Shown one piece after another: positions 13,252 through 22,900 of a stretch of 36,508 nt of DNA. The stretch spans positions 1 to 36,508 of the forward strand of contig MHTO01000004.1 in the NCBI GenBank assembly GCA_001823105.1, written 5' to 3'. Source of the stretch: Candidatus Wildermuthbacteria bacterium GWA2_46_15 (GTDB taxonomy: Bacteria; Patescibacteriota; Minisyncoccia; Minisyncoccales; GWA2-46-15). Within the stretch, counting starts at the first letter, position 1. Every line of letters starts with the position of its first letter. The notes beneath the pieces were generated by a model, which saw only the letters and a list, made by a program, of their open reading frames with translations, was not told the DNA's origin and did no database searches. The translations under genes and the position numbers were made by a program.

Positions 13252-16080
13252 TCAGGGGAGCGCAGGTAGTCTGCTATCACCATTCTCATTTAAGACCGCG
13301 AGTGACCTCCTGCACCTTGAGAGGGCAATCCACAGTTGATAAATATTAAACTCTTCAGAATGCCATATGATCACATCTACAAACTCTTGCCCGAAACATT
13401 GTCCTGGCGAAAAGATCTTTTTTTCCTTATTATATAGCTCATCGGTAAAGAGCGGGATTCCAGTTAATCTTTGTAACTCCTCTCCACGAAATGTAATTAT
13501 AGCGGTGTTGTTTGCTTTTTTAATTGTCTCAAGTAAGGTTTCAGGGCTGGCATTTATAATCTTCACTGAGCCCTCTCTGTCCAATTCCACTGGAGTCTGC
13601 GTATGTTTCCCAGGGTTCTCAATTTTAACGCCCATTTTGTTGTGTTTAATAAAGGCAGCGGCAAAGTCAAACACGGGCGCAGACCACCGCATAACATGCG
13701 ACAGTTTGCCGCCAACAAAACCTTTACTGAATAACTGTTTATCGATGAGTCTTCCGTGAGCATAATCTACCAGCTGCGCTCTCACCGACTCATTCTCACG
13801 CGATGGATCCTGGAAAGGATCTCCGGAAACAGAGTACTTTGCAGTTTTATCGGCGAATCTCTTTACAAATTGAAGCTGCTTGTCCGTTGTTATCTGAAAC
13901 TCATCAATAGCGATATGAGACATTTGATTTAGTGGGATAGACTGGCTCAACACAAAGGCTGCCCACTTCAAATGCTCTTTTGCCGGCACAACTGAAAATT
14001 TCTTTTCAAAGTGCTGCTCCCACAACTCATCCAGAACAACTTGAAACCTTTCAAATCCACTTTGCGCCCCGTCAAAGGAAACCTTGAATTTACGCAGGAG
14101 CTCTTTCATTACATAATTAGAAAATGCTGCGGAGTGTTTCCTGCGAATTTGCTCCTTGAGCATTAGTTTTAGACCAGCTATTTTTTCGGCAGAGATGCTT
14201 CCACTATATCCCACAAACAAATGTTCAGAAATGGCTAGCGCAGAATCTAACACCTCATCATTGAAAATCGCTGTTCCGTAGGCGCTACGGAAGTGGGACT
14301 GCAGCGCCAACGTGAGCTCCATCGAGGCAGCATTATAAATGGCCTCATACATTATACGGCCATGAAACGCTGGCAGAGTACAGAACTCTGCTAATTCTTC
14401 TTGCGTATTAAAGTTAAATTTATTCTCCGGTATCTGACTCTTAATCTTTGAGGCAGACGCAAGATCGCAGATCGCCTTAGCCGCTGCAGAATCAGCATTA
14501 TTATCTACCAAAACAGCTCCCAGAATTCTTTCGGCTAATATTATTTTCAGGATCCTTTCCGCTGCCTCCGGAGTTTTGTCATGCACTATGTTAGCTGCGA
14601 ACTCACGTAGCTCTGCTATATTATTTTTTTCTTTGAGCACTTCTTTAATAAGTGTTTCTGCCTGGTTTTTAACGTCAATTCGCAGAGAACCTAGGAATTC
14701 CTTAATGGCAAGCTCATCCTGCACGATCTTCTCTGGCAGTTGCCTTAATTCTTTAAAAAAAGCGTCCCAACTGGCGGCTAAGGACTGATCGGCAATTAAA
14801 TCAAAATAAGCGTGATCAATGTCTATGGTCAGCCGAGGGTCACTCTTTTTTAAAACATCCTGCATGAACCCATGAAAGCTGTTAACCTGAATGCCAGAAA
14901 TATTAGAGAAATACTCTGATTTTGTGCTCGTTTTCATGTACTCTAGCAAAGATTTTGTTGGAACCAGCAATAGAACCTTGTGCGGTTTCAGTGAACGAGG
15001 ACGCGAGAAATCACAAATCAGGTCGAGCCTATGGAGGAGGATGCTTGTTTTGCCTGTTCCCGGAGAGCCTTCTATAGCAAAATGCGTTAATGTTTCGCCT
15101 TCGTCAGAAATCCCTTCTCGAAAGGCATTATTTTGATTAACAAGAATCGTTCGGCTGATCGCTTGCAGTCCCCTTTCTTCATTTTTAATTGTCTGGCGCC
15201 GTCCATCTTTTGACAGCGTATAAACAGCAACTATCGCCCATTTGGCGAAAAAGATATCACGAAAGGATTCATGTGCATACCGGTTATTTACCAGATTTTG
15301 ACCTTCCGGAGAATTAAATAGAACAAAGCGAGTAGCCTCTGAGGGAAGAGAAACTTTGCATATTTCTGGGCCATAGTGAGTTGGATATGCTCTGTTTGTT
15401 ATAACAGCGTCCCCCAGCATCTGGGAATAAGGGCCTCCCTGTTCGAATAGATCATAATATGCGTTTCGAATGCTTATGCTATGCTTTGATGGGCCTGTGG
15501 ACGCCAACATCCTATTGTTTGAGGCGATTCCTTCTTTCAATACGATCCTAGAATATTCGAGTGGTTCCTGAGGCGTGGCGCTAAGTTTTTCCTTTAGGTC
15601 GTTCCACTTATCCTGCAACTTCCCTTCAAAAAGGCTCAAGTTCTTAGCGGATATTGGACCATTACTCGTGTATCCCTCTGTTATTCGGTCTCTCAATCTC
15701 AAATAATGATCAGCCTCGTCCATGAGGGCATCTGGCAGTTCAGTGTGGATGTAGCTGCTATTAGGAGTATTTTTGGCAAGCCCTTTTGCAGCAGCAACTA
15801 ATCCTGGGAATTCCCGCGTTAGTTTTGAATCTTCCCATAGGTCAGCCGGCCAAGTCAGCGAGTTCCTAACAGAGAACCCGTCCACCTCAACTCCCAACTG
15901 GAGCGCAGGTGATTCTTGGTAAATCGGCAATAACGCAGCTCGGTCATAAAAGATGAATGGGCTACAAGCCTCATTCCTACCAGAACGGAAATAGATATAA
16001 CGAATTTTGTCAGTATCTGTAATAAGCACCGATGCAATTAGTCTCGAGCGTTCAAAGAATTGAACTAATTGAGTTTTCAT
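13252..16080 (-). CDS. SF1 (UvrD/HelD-like) helicase with a long unknown N-terminus
   Basis: 942-residue superfamily 1 ATPase. I prefer the ATG at 16080 (MKTQLVQFFERSR), with TTAAGG nine bases upstream, to a GTG nine codons earlier. Walker A is EGSPGTGKTSIL (338-345), unusually far in; motif Ia-like KVLLLVPTKSLLEYM follows, then VNSFHGFM, Walker B HIAIDEFQIT (725-729), motif III-like SVSGDPFQDPS, and a C-terminal motif VI-like ALSRCRRSLAVL. The 330 residues before Walker A match no domain I know and the insert between Walker A and B (about 380 residues) is large, more like HelD or UvrD-like defence helicases than repair enzymes. It presumably moves along single-stranded nucleic acid. It lies 86 bases downstream of the SNF2 gene on the same strand. 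DEFQ replaces the usual DEAQ/DEFQD, still compatible with activity. Confidence 0.85.
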   Translation of the reverse strand: MKTQLVQFFERSRLIASVLITDTDKIRYIYFRSGRNEACSPFIFYDRAALLPIYQESPALQLGVEVDGFSVRNSLTWPADLWEDSKLTREFPGLVAAAKGLAKNTPNSSYIHTELPDALMDEADHYLRLRDRITEGYTSNGPISAKNLSLFEGKLQDKWNDLKEKLSATPQEPLEYSRIVLKEGIASNNRMLASTGPSKHSISIRNAYYDLFEQGGPYSQMLGDAVITNRAYPTHYGPEICKVSLPSEATRFVLFNSPEGQNLVNNRYAHESFRDIFFAKWAIVAVYTLSKDGRRQTIKNEERGLQAISRTILVNQNNAFREGISDEGETLTHFAIEGSPGTGKTSILLHRLDLICDFSRPRSLKPHKVLLLVPTKSLLEYMKTSTKSEYFSNISGIQVNSFHGFMQDVLKKSDPRLTIDIDHAYFDLIADQSLAASWDAFFKELRQLPEKIVQDELAIKEFLGSLRIDVKNQAETLIKEVLKEKNNIAELREFAANIVHDKTPEAAERILKIILAERILGAVLVDNNADSAAAKAICDLASASKIKSQIPENKFNFNTQEELAEFCTLPAFHGRIMYEAIYNAASMELTLALQSHFRSAYGTAIFNDEVLDSALAISEHLFVGYSGSISAEKIAGLKLMLKEQIRRKHSAAFSNYVMKELLRKFKVSFDGAQSGFERFQVVLDELWEQHFEKKFSVVPAKEHLKWAAFVLSQSIPLNQMSHIAIDEFQITTDKQLQFVKRFADKTAKYSVSGDPFQDPSRENESVRAQLVDYAHGRLIDKQLFSKGFVGGKLSHVMRWSAPVFDFAAAFIKHNKMGVKIENPGKHTQTPVELDREGSVKIINASPETLLETIKKANNTAIITFRGEELQRLTGIPLFTDELYNKEKKIFSPGQCFGQEFVDVIIWHSEEFNIYQLWIALSRCRRSLAVLNENGDSRLPALP

Positions 16081-16166
16081 TTGTATATGCCTTAATGGTC
16101 TACTCACACAGCAGCGCGCGATTTTAATATTATCTATTATCCAGACAGAACTTTAAATTCTTTGCT

Positions 16167-19100
16167 TTAAATATTCCTCACCCATACACCGTTGCTTAAT
16201 TTCCCGGTCGTGACCTTGCCAAGAATTTTCCCCTCGTTAACAGAATAAACAAAACCATGGCGGCGCTTTACAAGCCCAAATATTTTTTTAGAATCAACAA
16301 TAATAGCGGCAGAATCACTCTCAGGCGCCTTGGTTACGCCAACCACCGTATAATTACCGGCGCCAATAACGCTAGTTAGGGCGGCGAGTACTGGCGCAGT
16401 ATCAATAGCCACCTTCAGCTCACTGGAAGGCTTACTTAACAAGTCAATCAAGGCTTTCAATGAGGGATTTTGCCCAAACAGATAACTGCGCAGAACTGGC
16501 AAGCCGGTCAGCGCACACTGTCCCATATCCTCCGGGTGATAGATCCTTCCGCTCCAGGCACAAGACAAAGCTTCTTTAGGGAGACAATAATTGCCCAAAC
16601 ACGACATAACCGCCTTAGTTTTAAGCATTGGCACCTTTGAGACAGACCCGGTAACCAATAGTTCGAGAAGCGCCCTTTTATGGGTAATAGCGCATTCTCC
16701 TACAAGCTGCGGCACTACCTGTTTATTTGTTACCTCACACTGTCTTAATATCCCTGGCGCCACAAGTTCCCCTGTTATATCGCAGCGCTCTGCCTCATCC
16801 GGCAGGAGCCACTTGCCCGTATGCTGACACCGGATAAATTCGTTCCGGTGCCCACGCGTCAGTGAAATCGCCGAAACCGCAGCCTCGTCGTTCCGGAAAG
16901 ATTTACCTGAAACCTGACTAACCTCAAGTTCTGTATTAAGCACATCGCTGCCAGTGAAAGAGCAGACGCCGAAATAAGAAGGCTCCCCTCGCTTGTGGTT
17001 GATAGGGGAGATCTTCATGGCAGAGATCAACACAGCCCTGCCACTAAGGTCTGAAGTTGCTACCTCCGTGGACAAAACCCGCTTACCAGTTAATGCACAC
17101 TGCACAATATGCTCTGGGAGGGCATACTTAGCAGTATCCTCCGACTTAATAAGCAGATGCCTAAGTGCACGTTTACCTGATACGGCGCAAGCCTGGAAAC
17201 ACGTTGAGGGGGCCCTTGCTCCGCCCTCACCGTAAACCTCCAGCGGCGGGGCGCTTAAAACGGCCCCAGTTTCGTTGTCTATGGACATATCACAGTTGTA
17301 CAGCGGAGAGTCTCCAAGGCGGAATTGCGTCTCAAATTGTATTACTTGCTTTACAGAACCCTTTAAACCGGCAAGGTCCGGCTGCAGCCTGGGGGTAAAG
17401 TCCTCAGTGAGTTTTTTAATTCTTCGCTCATCCCCGGCGGCACTTCTCAATTCTTCGGATAGTCGCTCCATATAGAACCGGCAGAATTCCACAATATCAG
17501 GATCTTTTGCGGCTTCTGAAGCAAGGGCAGGCAAGTCGATTCCAAGCGACTGAGGGGCTATATTTACCAACTCCCGCGCCGCAGCCTGCGCTACGCCGTC
17601 AACAACAGGGCACGACAGCTCCATCAGCTTCTCATAGCTGTCGTGTGCCATGCTAACACGCACGCGCAAAACGGCTTCCCCGGAAAATTTATTAGATACT
17701 GCGGTATCGCGAGCGGTCTCAAATCTACCGCCAAATGATGCCACCCAGCCACCGCAAGCTGCCCGTGCCTCCACCCTTATCTCCGCATTTATCCCTTGCA
17801 CAAAGCATTCGTTTTCTTTTGCGTGTTTACTAACCAAGTTCTCAAATTCCGGCCTGCCGGGAGTATAAATGGTAGGCGGGTGAATCAACCCGGCGGCTCC
17901 TTTTTCATCAAAGACAAATCGATTCTGACGGAATAGCTGGCTCATTACATAGACACCGGGATTTTCCTCTCTGTAAACGACCCCGGCCTGTTTAAAGGCG
18001 TTAAAAACAAAATCCTTTGCACTCATTGACTTTTCCTGGCTGGAGAACTTCGGCGCTCTCGGGCCTTGGGCCTGATTACTGTCCATTGAGCCGAGCAGGC
18101 TATTAATATTCTTCTCTTCCCGCTTCAGCTCTTCCTTGGCCTGGGCTATGCTCGCAGCCTTAAGCTCAGTTTCTTTTTCCACATCTTTGCCCGCCAGGGA
18201 GGCCAGCACAAGCCTGCGCAGCATATCCTCAAACTTGGACTCCTTCTCCCCCTCTTCAAGGCCTGCGGCTTCCAGTAAAGACTCTATATCCCCGATGGCG
18301 TGCGAAGCGAGCTGGAGTTTCTCCATCAGCCGGCCCACTATTTTTTCCTCAAAGGTTCCCTGCAGAATTGCGTTGAAAATAATTACATTCTGATGATTTG
18401 ACCCCAATCTTTGTATGCGTCCTACCCGCTGTTCAACGACCATTGGGTTCCAGGGTAAGTCATAATTGAGCAGAACATTGGCCACCTGCAAATTAACACC
18501 CTCCGCACCAGCTGCCGTAGATATTATCACATTGACTCTGGGAGGGTCAGTTTTAAACCTTGCTATAGCGTCTTGGTTGCGTATAGAAGAATCTCCGTTG
18601 ATAAAGGCACAGGGGACCTGCAAGCGGTCTAAGTACTCACCTATAGCATTCTGGGTTTCACGAAGTTCCGTAAAAATAACCAACCGCCAGTCCCTGGGGC
18701 GCTCCGCCCTTAGCTGCGCTAGCAGAGAGTCTAACCCGCTCAGTTTGGCCGTAATTCCCATCTCTCTGACCACGACAGACACTTTATCCGCTACGTCTTG
18801 TGGGAAGGTCCCTTTGGCCGCCATATTATTTAGCTGGGAGGCCAGCGCCTGCGGGCTGCTGACAAGAGCCTTCGCTATGGATACCTGCGCCAGTCCATTA
18901 AGCTGCTGGATGGGCGCGGCTATCAGCTTGAACAATTTAAGCTCACTCTCAGTCGGAAGCACTTTATGAGAGCGCACAATGCGCTCTGGGAATGTCAATT
19001 GAGCATCTCCACGGCGGACACGGGACATATAGTTGTAGACAATAGACCGGAACTCGGTTTTCCGGTGTGTTTTTAACTGGCGCGCACTGGTGTGTGAGTC

Positions 19101-19865
19101 GGCTATATAGTTGCGGGCAAAACTATCTTCTGAACCGAAAGGATTTGGATGGCCCCTAGCCACAGAGAGCAAGTCTATAAGCGAATAAAGATCCCAGAGA
19201 CGATTCTGTATCGGGGTAGCAGTTAGCATAAGAACATACTTAAAAGTCCTTGCTGCCAGCGACTGCCTGATTCGGGTAGCCCATTCCGGAGATGAGTTGC
19301 CGCCGTAAAGGTTCCGAAGCTTATGCGCCTCATCCAAGATAAGCATATGGAAACCGGCTGCCTCCAACTGATCCATATATCTGCGCACCGAATGGTAAGT
19401 AGTTATCAGGGCGCCCTTCTCCGCTTTCTGCAATTTATTGGCAGCGGTAACTAGTTTGGAACCTACTTCAAGTTCAGAATCAATTCCGAATTTAGTTTTC
19501 AGCTCTTCCTGCCATTGCGGCATCAGCAGTTTGGGACATACAATCAGGACTTTGGACACACGTGAACGGTAAATCAGTTCGCTAAGTATAAGCCCGGCAC
19601 TTATGGTCTTGCCAAGTCCGACATCATCTGCCAGCAGGGTGACCGGTAGTCTTCGGCAAAAAGTTATCAGGTTCTGCACCTGGTGCTTGTAAGGTGTAAC
19701 CAGGTCTACCCACTTTGGCTTGGATTTAAAGTCAGCTTCCCCTTCAAGCACAATGGGATCTAGGAGATCCCACTCCAGGGCGGCCTTATGCAAAGCGTAA
19801 GCCTCTGCGCTAGGCGCAAGCTTAAGGAAGGGAGCCTGTAAGGGCTGAACAATAATGTTCGGCAT
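16167..19865 (-). CDS. SNF2-family ATPase with C-terminal single-cysteine repeat array
   Basis: 1232-residue SNF2/RapA-like double-stranded-DNA translocase. Motifs: YKHQVQNL (Q motif), LADDVGLGKT (Walker A, about 78-87), ILDEAHKLRN (DEAH 178-181), LTATPIQNR (about 215), and in the second RecA lobe IISTAAGAEGVNLQ and NYDLPWNPMVVEQRVGRIQR with its arginines. After about residue 890 comes an array of 12 or so units of 15-16 residues (some appear as ~30-residue pairs): CALTGKRVLSTEVATS, CSFTGSDVLNTELEVS, CQHTGKWLLPDEAER, CDITGELVAPGILRQ, CALTGLPVLR. The pattern is C-x2-[TS]-G-[KR]-x-[VL]-[LP]; some units replace Cys with Asp or Gln. Neighbouring cysteines could bind zinc. The last 100 residues look like a small beta domain. 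It lies 47 bases after the exonuclease-RecQ-UvrD gene. It could push along DNA to expose it to the adjoining nucleases. Confidence 0.9.
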   Translation of the reverse strand: MPNIIVQPLQAPFLKLAPSAEAYALHKAALEWDLLDPIVLEGEADFKSKPKWVDLVTPYKHQVQNLITFCRRLPVTLLADDVGLGKTISAGLILSELIYRSRVSKVLIVCPKLLMPQWQEELKTKFGIDSELEVGSKLVTAANKLQKAEKGALITTYHSVRRYMDQLEAAGFHMLILDEAHKLRNLYGGNSSPEWATRIRQSLAARTFKYVLMLTATPIQNRLWDLYSLIDLLSVARGHPNPFGSEDSFARNYIADSHTSARQLKTHRKTEFRSIVYNYMSRVRRGDAQLTFPERIVRSHKVLPTESELKLFKLIAAPIQQLNGLAQVSIAKALVSSPQALASQLNNMAAKGTFPQDVADKVSVVVREMGITAKLSGLDSLLAQLRAERPRDWRLVIFTELRETQNAIGEYLDRLQVPCAFINGDSSIRNQDAIARFKTDPPRVNVIISTAAGAEGVNLQVANVLLNYDLPWNPMVVEQRVGRIQRLGSNHQNVIIFNAILQGTFEEKIVGRLMEKLQLASHAIGDIESLLEAAGLEEGEKESKFEDMLRRLVLASLAGKDVEKETELKAASIAQAKEELKREEKNINSLLGSMDSNQAQGPRAPKFSSQEKSMSAKDFVFNAFKQAGVVYREENPGVYVMSQLFRQNRFVFDEKGAAGLIHPPTIYTPGRPEFENLVSKHAKENECFVQGINAEIRVEARAACGGWVASFGGRFETARDTAVSNKFSGEAVLRVRVSMAHDSYEKLMELSCPVVDGVAQAAARELVNIAPQSLGIDLPALASEAAKDPDIVEFCRFYMERLSEELRSAAGDERRIKKLTEDFTPRLQPDLAGLKGSVKQVIQFETQFRLGDSPLYNCDMSIDNETGAVLSAPPLEVYGEGGARAPSTCFQACAVSGKRALRHLLIKSEDTAKYALPEHIVQCALTGKRVLSTEVATSDLSGRAVLISAMKISPINHKRGEPSYFGVCSFTGSDVLNTELEVSQVSGKSFRNDEAAVSAISLTRGHRNEFIRCQHTGKWLLPDEAERCDITGELVAPGILRQCEVTNKQVVPQLVGECAITHKRALLELLVTGSVSKVPMLKTKAVMSCLGNYCLPKEALSCAWSGRIYHPEDMGQCALTGLPVLRSYLFGQNPSLKALIDLLSKPSSELKVAIDTAPVLAALTSVIGAGNYTVVGVTKAPESDSAAIIVDSKKIFGLVKRRHGFVYSVNEGKILGKVTTGKLSNGVWVRNI

Positions 19866-19912
19866 GATCTATACCTGTTTAAGCACAGTTTTGCGCAGCA
19901 AAGGTGCCTGTA

Positions 19913-22900
19913 TTATTTTTGTAGCCTAGTCACAATTTCACAAAACGGGACTTCCCACTGGTCCACTTGTAGTTTTTCAGTGAATTCCGGTTTGTCGCTG
20001 TCGGTTTTATAGCGCTGGACCATGCCTAAAACGCGTATAGACTCTATATACTCTAATTGCGGCATCCATTGGGCGGAAACCAGTTTCGAAAGTAGTGCAA
20101 CTTGGACTTTATTACTATCAATCAGCCCGACCTTATCTCCGGACTGGATTGCAGTCAGCTTATCACCTGTTTTTAAGTTTGCCAATGCACCATGAAACGG
20201 CCCACCAGGCTCTAACCTGCCGGCATAATCTATAAAAAGGTCTCCAAGGCCAAGCAAAGAATAATCTCTCCTGGGAGTATCGCCATCAATGGCAGATGTT
20301 TCTGCCCTATAGATAAAGCACTCCCCTTTCAATTCAGGCGAAAAGATGTTTTTTGTGTCCTGTCTGTCAAAAATCGCAAGACTATTTTGCGCGCGGGTCA
20401 TTCCTACATAAAATACGCGGCGTTGCTCCTCTATAGGAGTGTCCCGATTAATATCATACCCCCAATCTCCGCAGAGCAATACATGCGGGAACTCCTTACC
20501 TTTAGCTGCATGCACAGTTGATAAAACAACTCCCTCACCAACACTTTCATCCTTACGCAATTGGTGCAAGGACTCATAAATAAAGTCTACAAACAGTTTA
20601 ACCGGAGTCTTCTCATTTTGAGTCTCAGCACGCCAATCATCAAGTAAGTCACTAAGAAGGCGAAACCATATATTGCCGTCTGGTTGTTTCTGCTCCAGGC
20701 CAAGCATTGCTGCAAACTCATCTGCATTTGCAATTAAATTCTCATCTATACTCAGAGTATCTAAAGCACGCCGAATCTCTCGAATCCTATGCAGTGGAGG
20801 CATTTTCTTCCCGTCTATAGGCCAGGAGACCGGCACTGATAAGGCTTCCGCTCGACTTCGAATATAAGAGAGGTCCACATGGTTTCTAGCCAGTATAGCG
20901 ATACTGTCCCATCTTTCTATCCCCAGCGACTTTAAGCGCACAGCCTCTTTAATTGCAGCCTCGGCCTGCCCAAGAATATCATTAACCTTAACAACAGATA
21001 CCTTACCCTTAGTCAAAGCATCAATATCCCCGAATTGGCCACCAGGCGACTGCATTGATCGGAATTTATTGATCCGAATTGGACGATCCTTCTTCATTCT
21101 GTCTTTATTGTGTTCAATAAGAGTGTTTGAGGCATCTATTATATTGCCACTAGAGCGATAATTCTCAATAAGCTCTTTTACATCTGCGCCATAATCGATT
21201 TGGAACTGCTTAATAAATTTAACGTTGGACCCACGAAATCCGTAAATACCCTGATCATCATCTCCCACCGCAAGTATAGAGAGCTTTCTATCACTTTCAC
21301 TATCCTTAAGCTTTCTTCCAGCAATAGCGCTTATCATGGCATACTGCTTTTCATCTATGTCCTGATACTCATCTACTAGAATATGCTCAAATCCAGCCAA
21401 TAACCTATCGCGAACCTCATCAGCCTCCAGGCCGGCAACTGTTTTGGTTCCGTTAAGAACCTCAACAACATCAGAAATCATGTTCTCAAAAAAGTTCTCT
21501 GCCTTTCGCGCTTCTTCCATCATATCCGCAACGGATAAGCCCAAAATGCGCAAAGCCAGAGCATGGTAAGTTTGCACTGTCACTCCACGAGCATCTGCCC
21601 CCACCAAATCCGTAAGCCTACGCCGAATCTCGATGGCAGCTTTATGTGTAAAACAGCAAATCAAAATGCTCTGCGCTTTAACACGCTTAATGCGCAGCAA
21701 ATACGCACAGCGGTGAACAACAGCGCGTGTTTTCCCAGAGCCAGGCCCAGCTAGAATCAGCATTGGTTTAGTTGTGGGGGCTGTAACTATCTGCTCCTGC
21801 GCTCTATTCTCGAGCTTTTCGACTATCTTGTCATAAGAGTTGGCTGTCGTAGCCATCTCCAATAAAGCCTTTTGCTTAGCAAAGAACTTGGCAACAAAAG
21901 ATTCCTTGCTCATGATAAAATAAGCAAGAACCAAATGAAGAGCGTCCTGTATTCGGCTTATCCCAAGATTGGCATACTCATTCATTACATGTACCTGAAA
22001 AACTCTTTCTTTGTAATGATGATGAACCCTTTCATAATTCTCTGCAGAGTATTGCTTCCCTTGTCCCTCTGGCAGAACCTTAATAGTCATAGCAGTGCGG
22101 AAGATTGAAAGCCCCTTCTGTAAAACTATCACTTGCTGCTCATGCAGGAACAGCAAAGCTTGTTCTATCGCAGCATTCCAATCTTTTACGGCTTGCTTTA
22201 AATCTGGATCCTTCTGTGCGACTTGTACCAGGTCTTCATAAGTGAACTCCACTAATAAGTCGCGCGCAGCCTGCGCTTTCTCTGGAGCACAAGCCAGAAG
22301 CTTAGCGAGAACAACTTCAGCAACCCTCAACTTATTATTAATATTTTCTGTAACCTTGCCCCACCCACCGGTTATCTTAACCCTGTAGATATCACGGCCA
22401 GTAGAACGAAGGGTTATTTCCCCCTCATGCGCATTAAAGATATGACTATCAGCCTTAAAACTCTTCATAAGCTGCCGCAACAAGGGCAATGAACAATCAA
22501 AATCTCGATTGCGCAGTTCCTGGTTGAGCTTTTTCAGATCAAGCGGCACATAACCATTAGGATCTGGGTCATATTCACCTAGTGTTTTAACAATCTCTCT
22601 ATTTAAAACGGCAATACGTTCTGCTCTTTTTATAGAGCTATCCTCAATTTTGTAACGCAAATAGGCGCTAAGAAGAGTACTCTTCTGCAGTACTCCGGCG
22701 CCTACCATGGCGTCTAATGTCTTAAACACCTTAGAACTGAGATATTCGCAGCCTCCACGATCCCTAACAAACTCTTGTGGAAAATCATCTTTAGAGATTT
22801 TTGCATAAGCAGCAAATTCCGGCAGACCTGCAAGATCATCAATTCTGATAGAATCATTCGCAGGGGTTGAAAAAATATACTGAAGAATAGCCAACCAAAG

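Noticed and set aside
13367..13759. 130-codon plus-strand frame
   Set aside because: Antisense to the SF1 helicase; the helicase motifs and codon use favour the minus strand.
18466..18969. 167-codon plus-strand frame
   Set aside because: Lies wholly inside the SNF2 ATPase gene on the other strand, whose motifs are unambiguous; no ribosome site or family.
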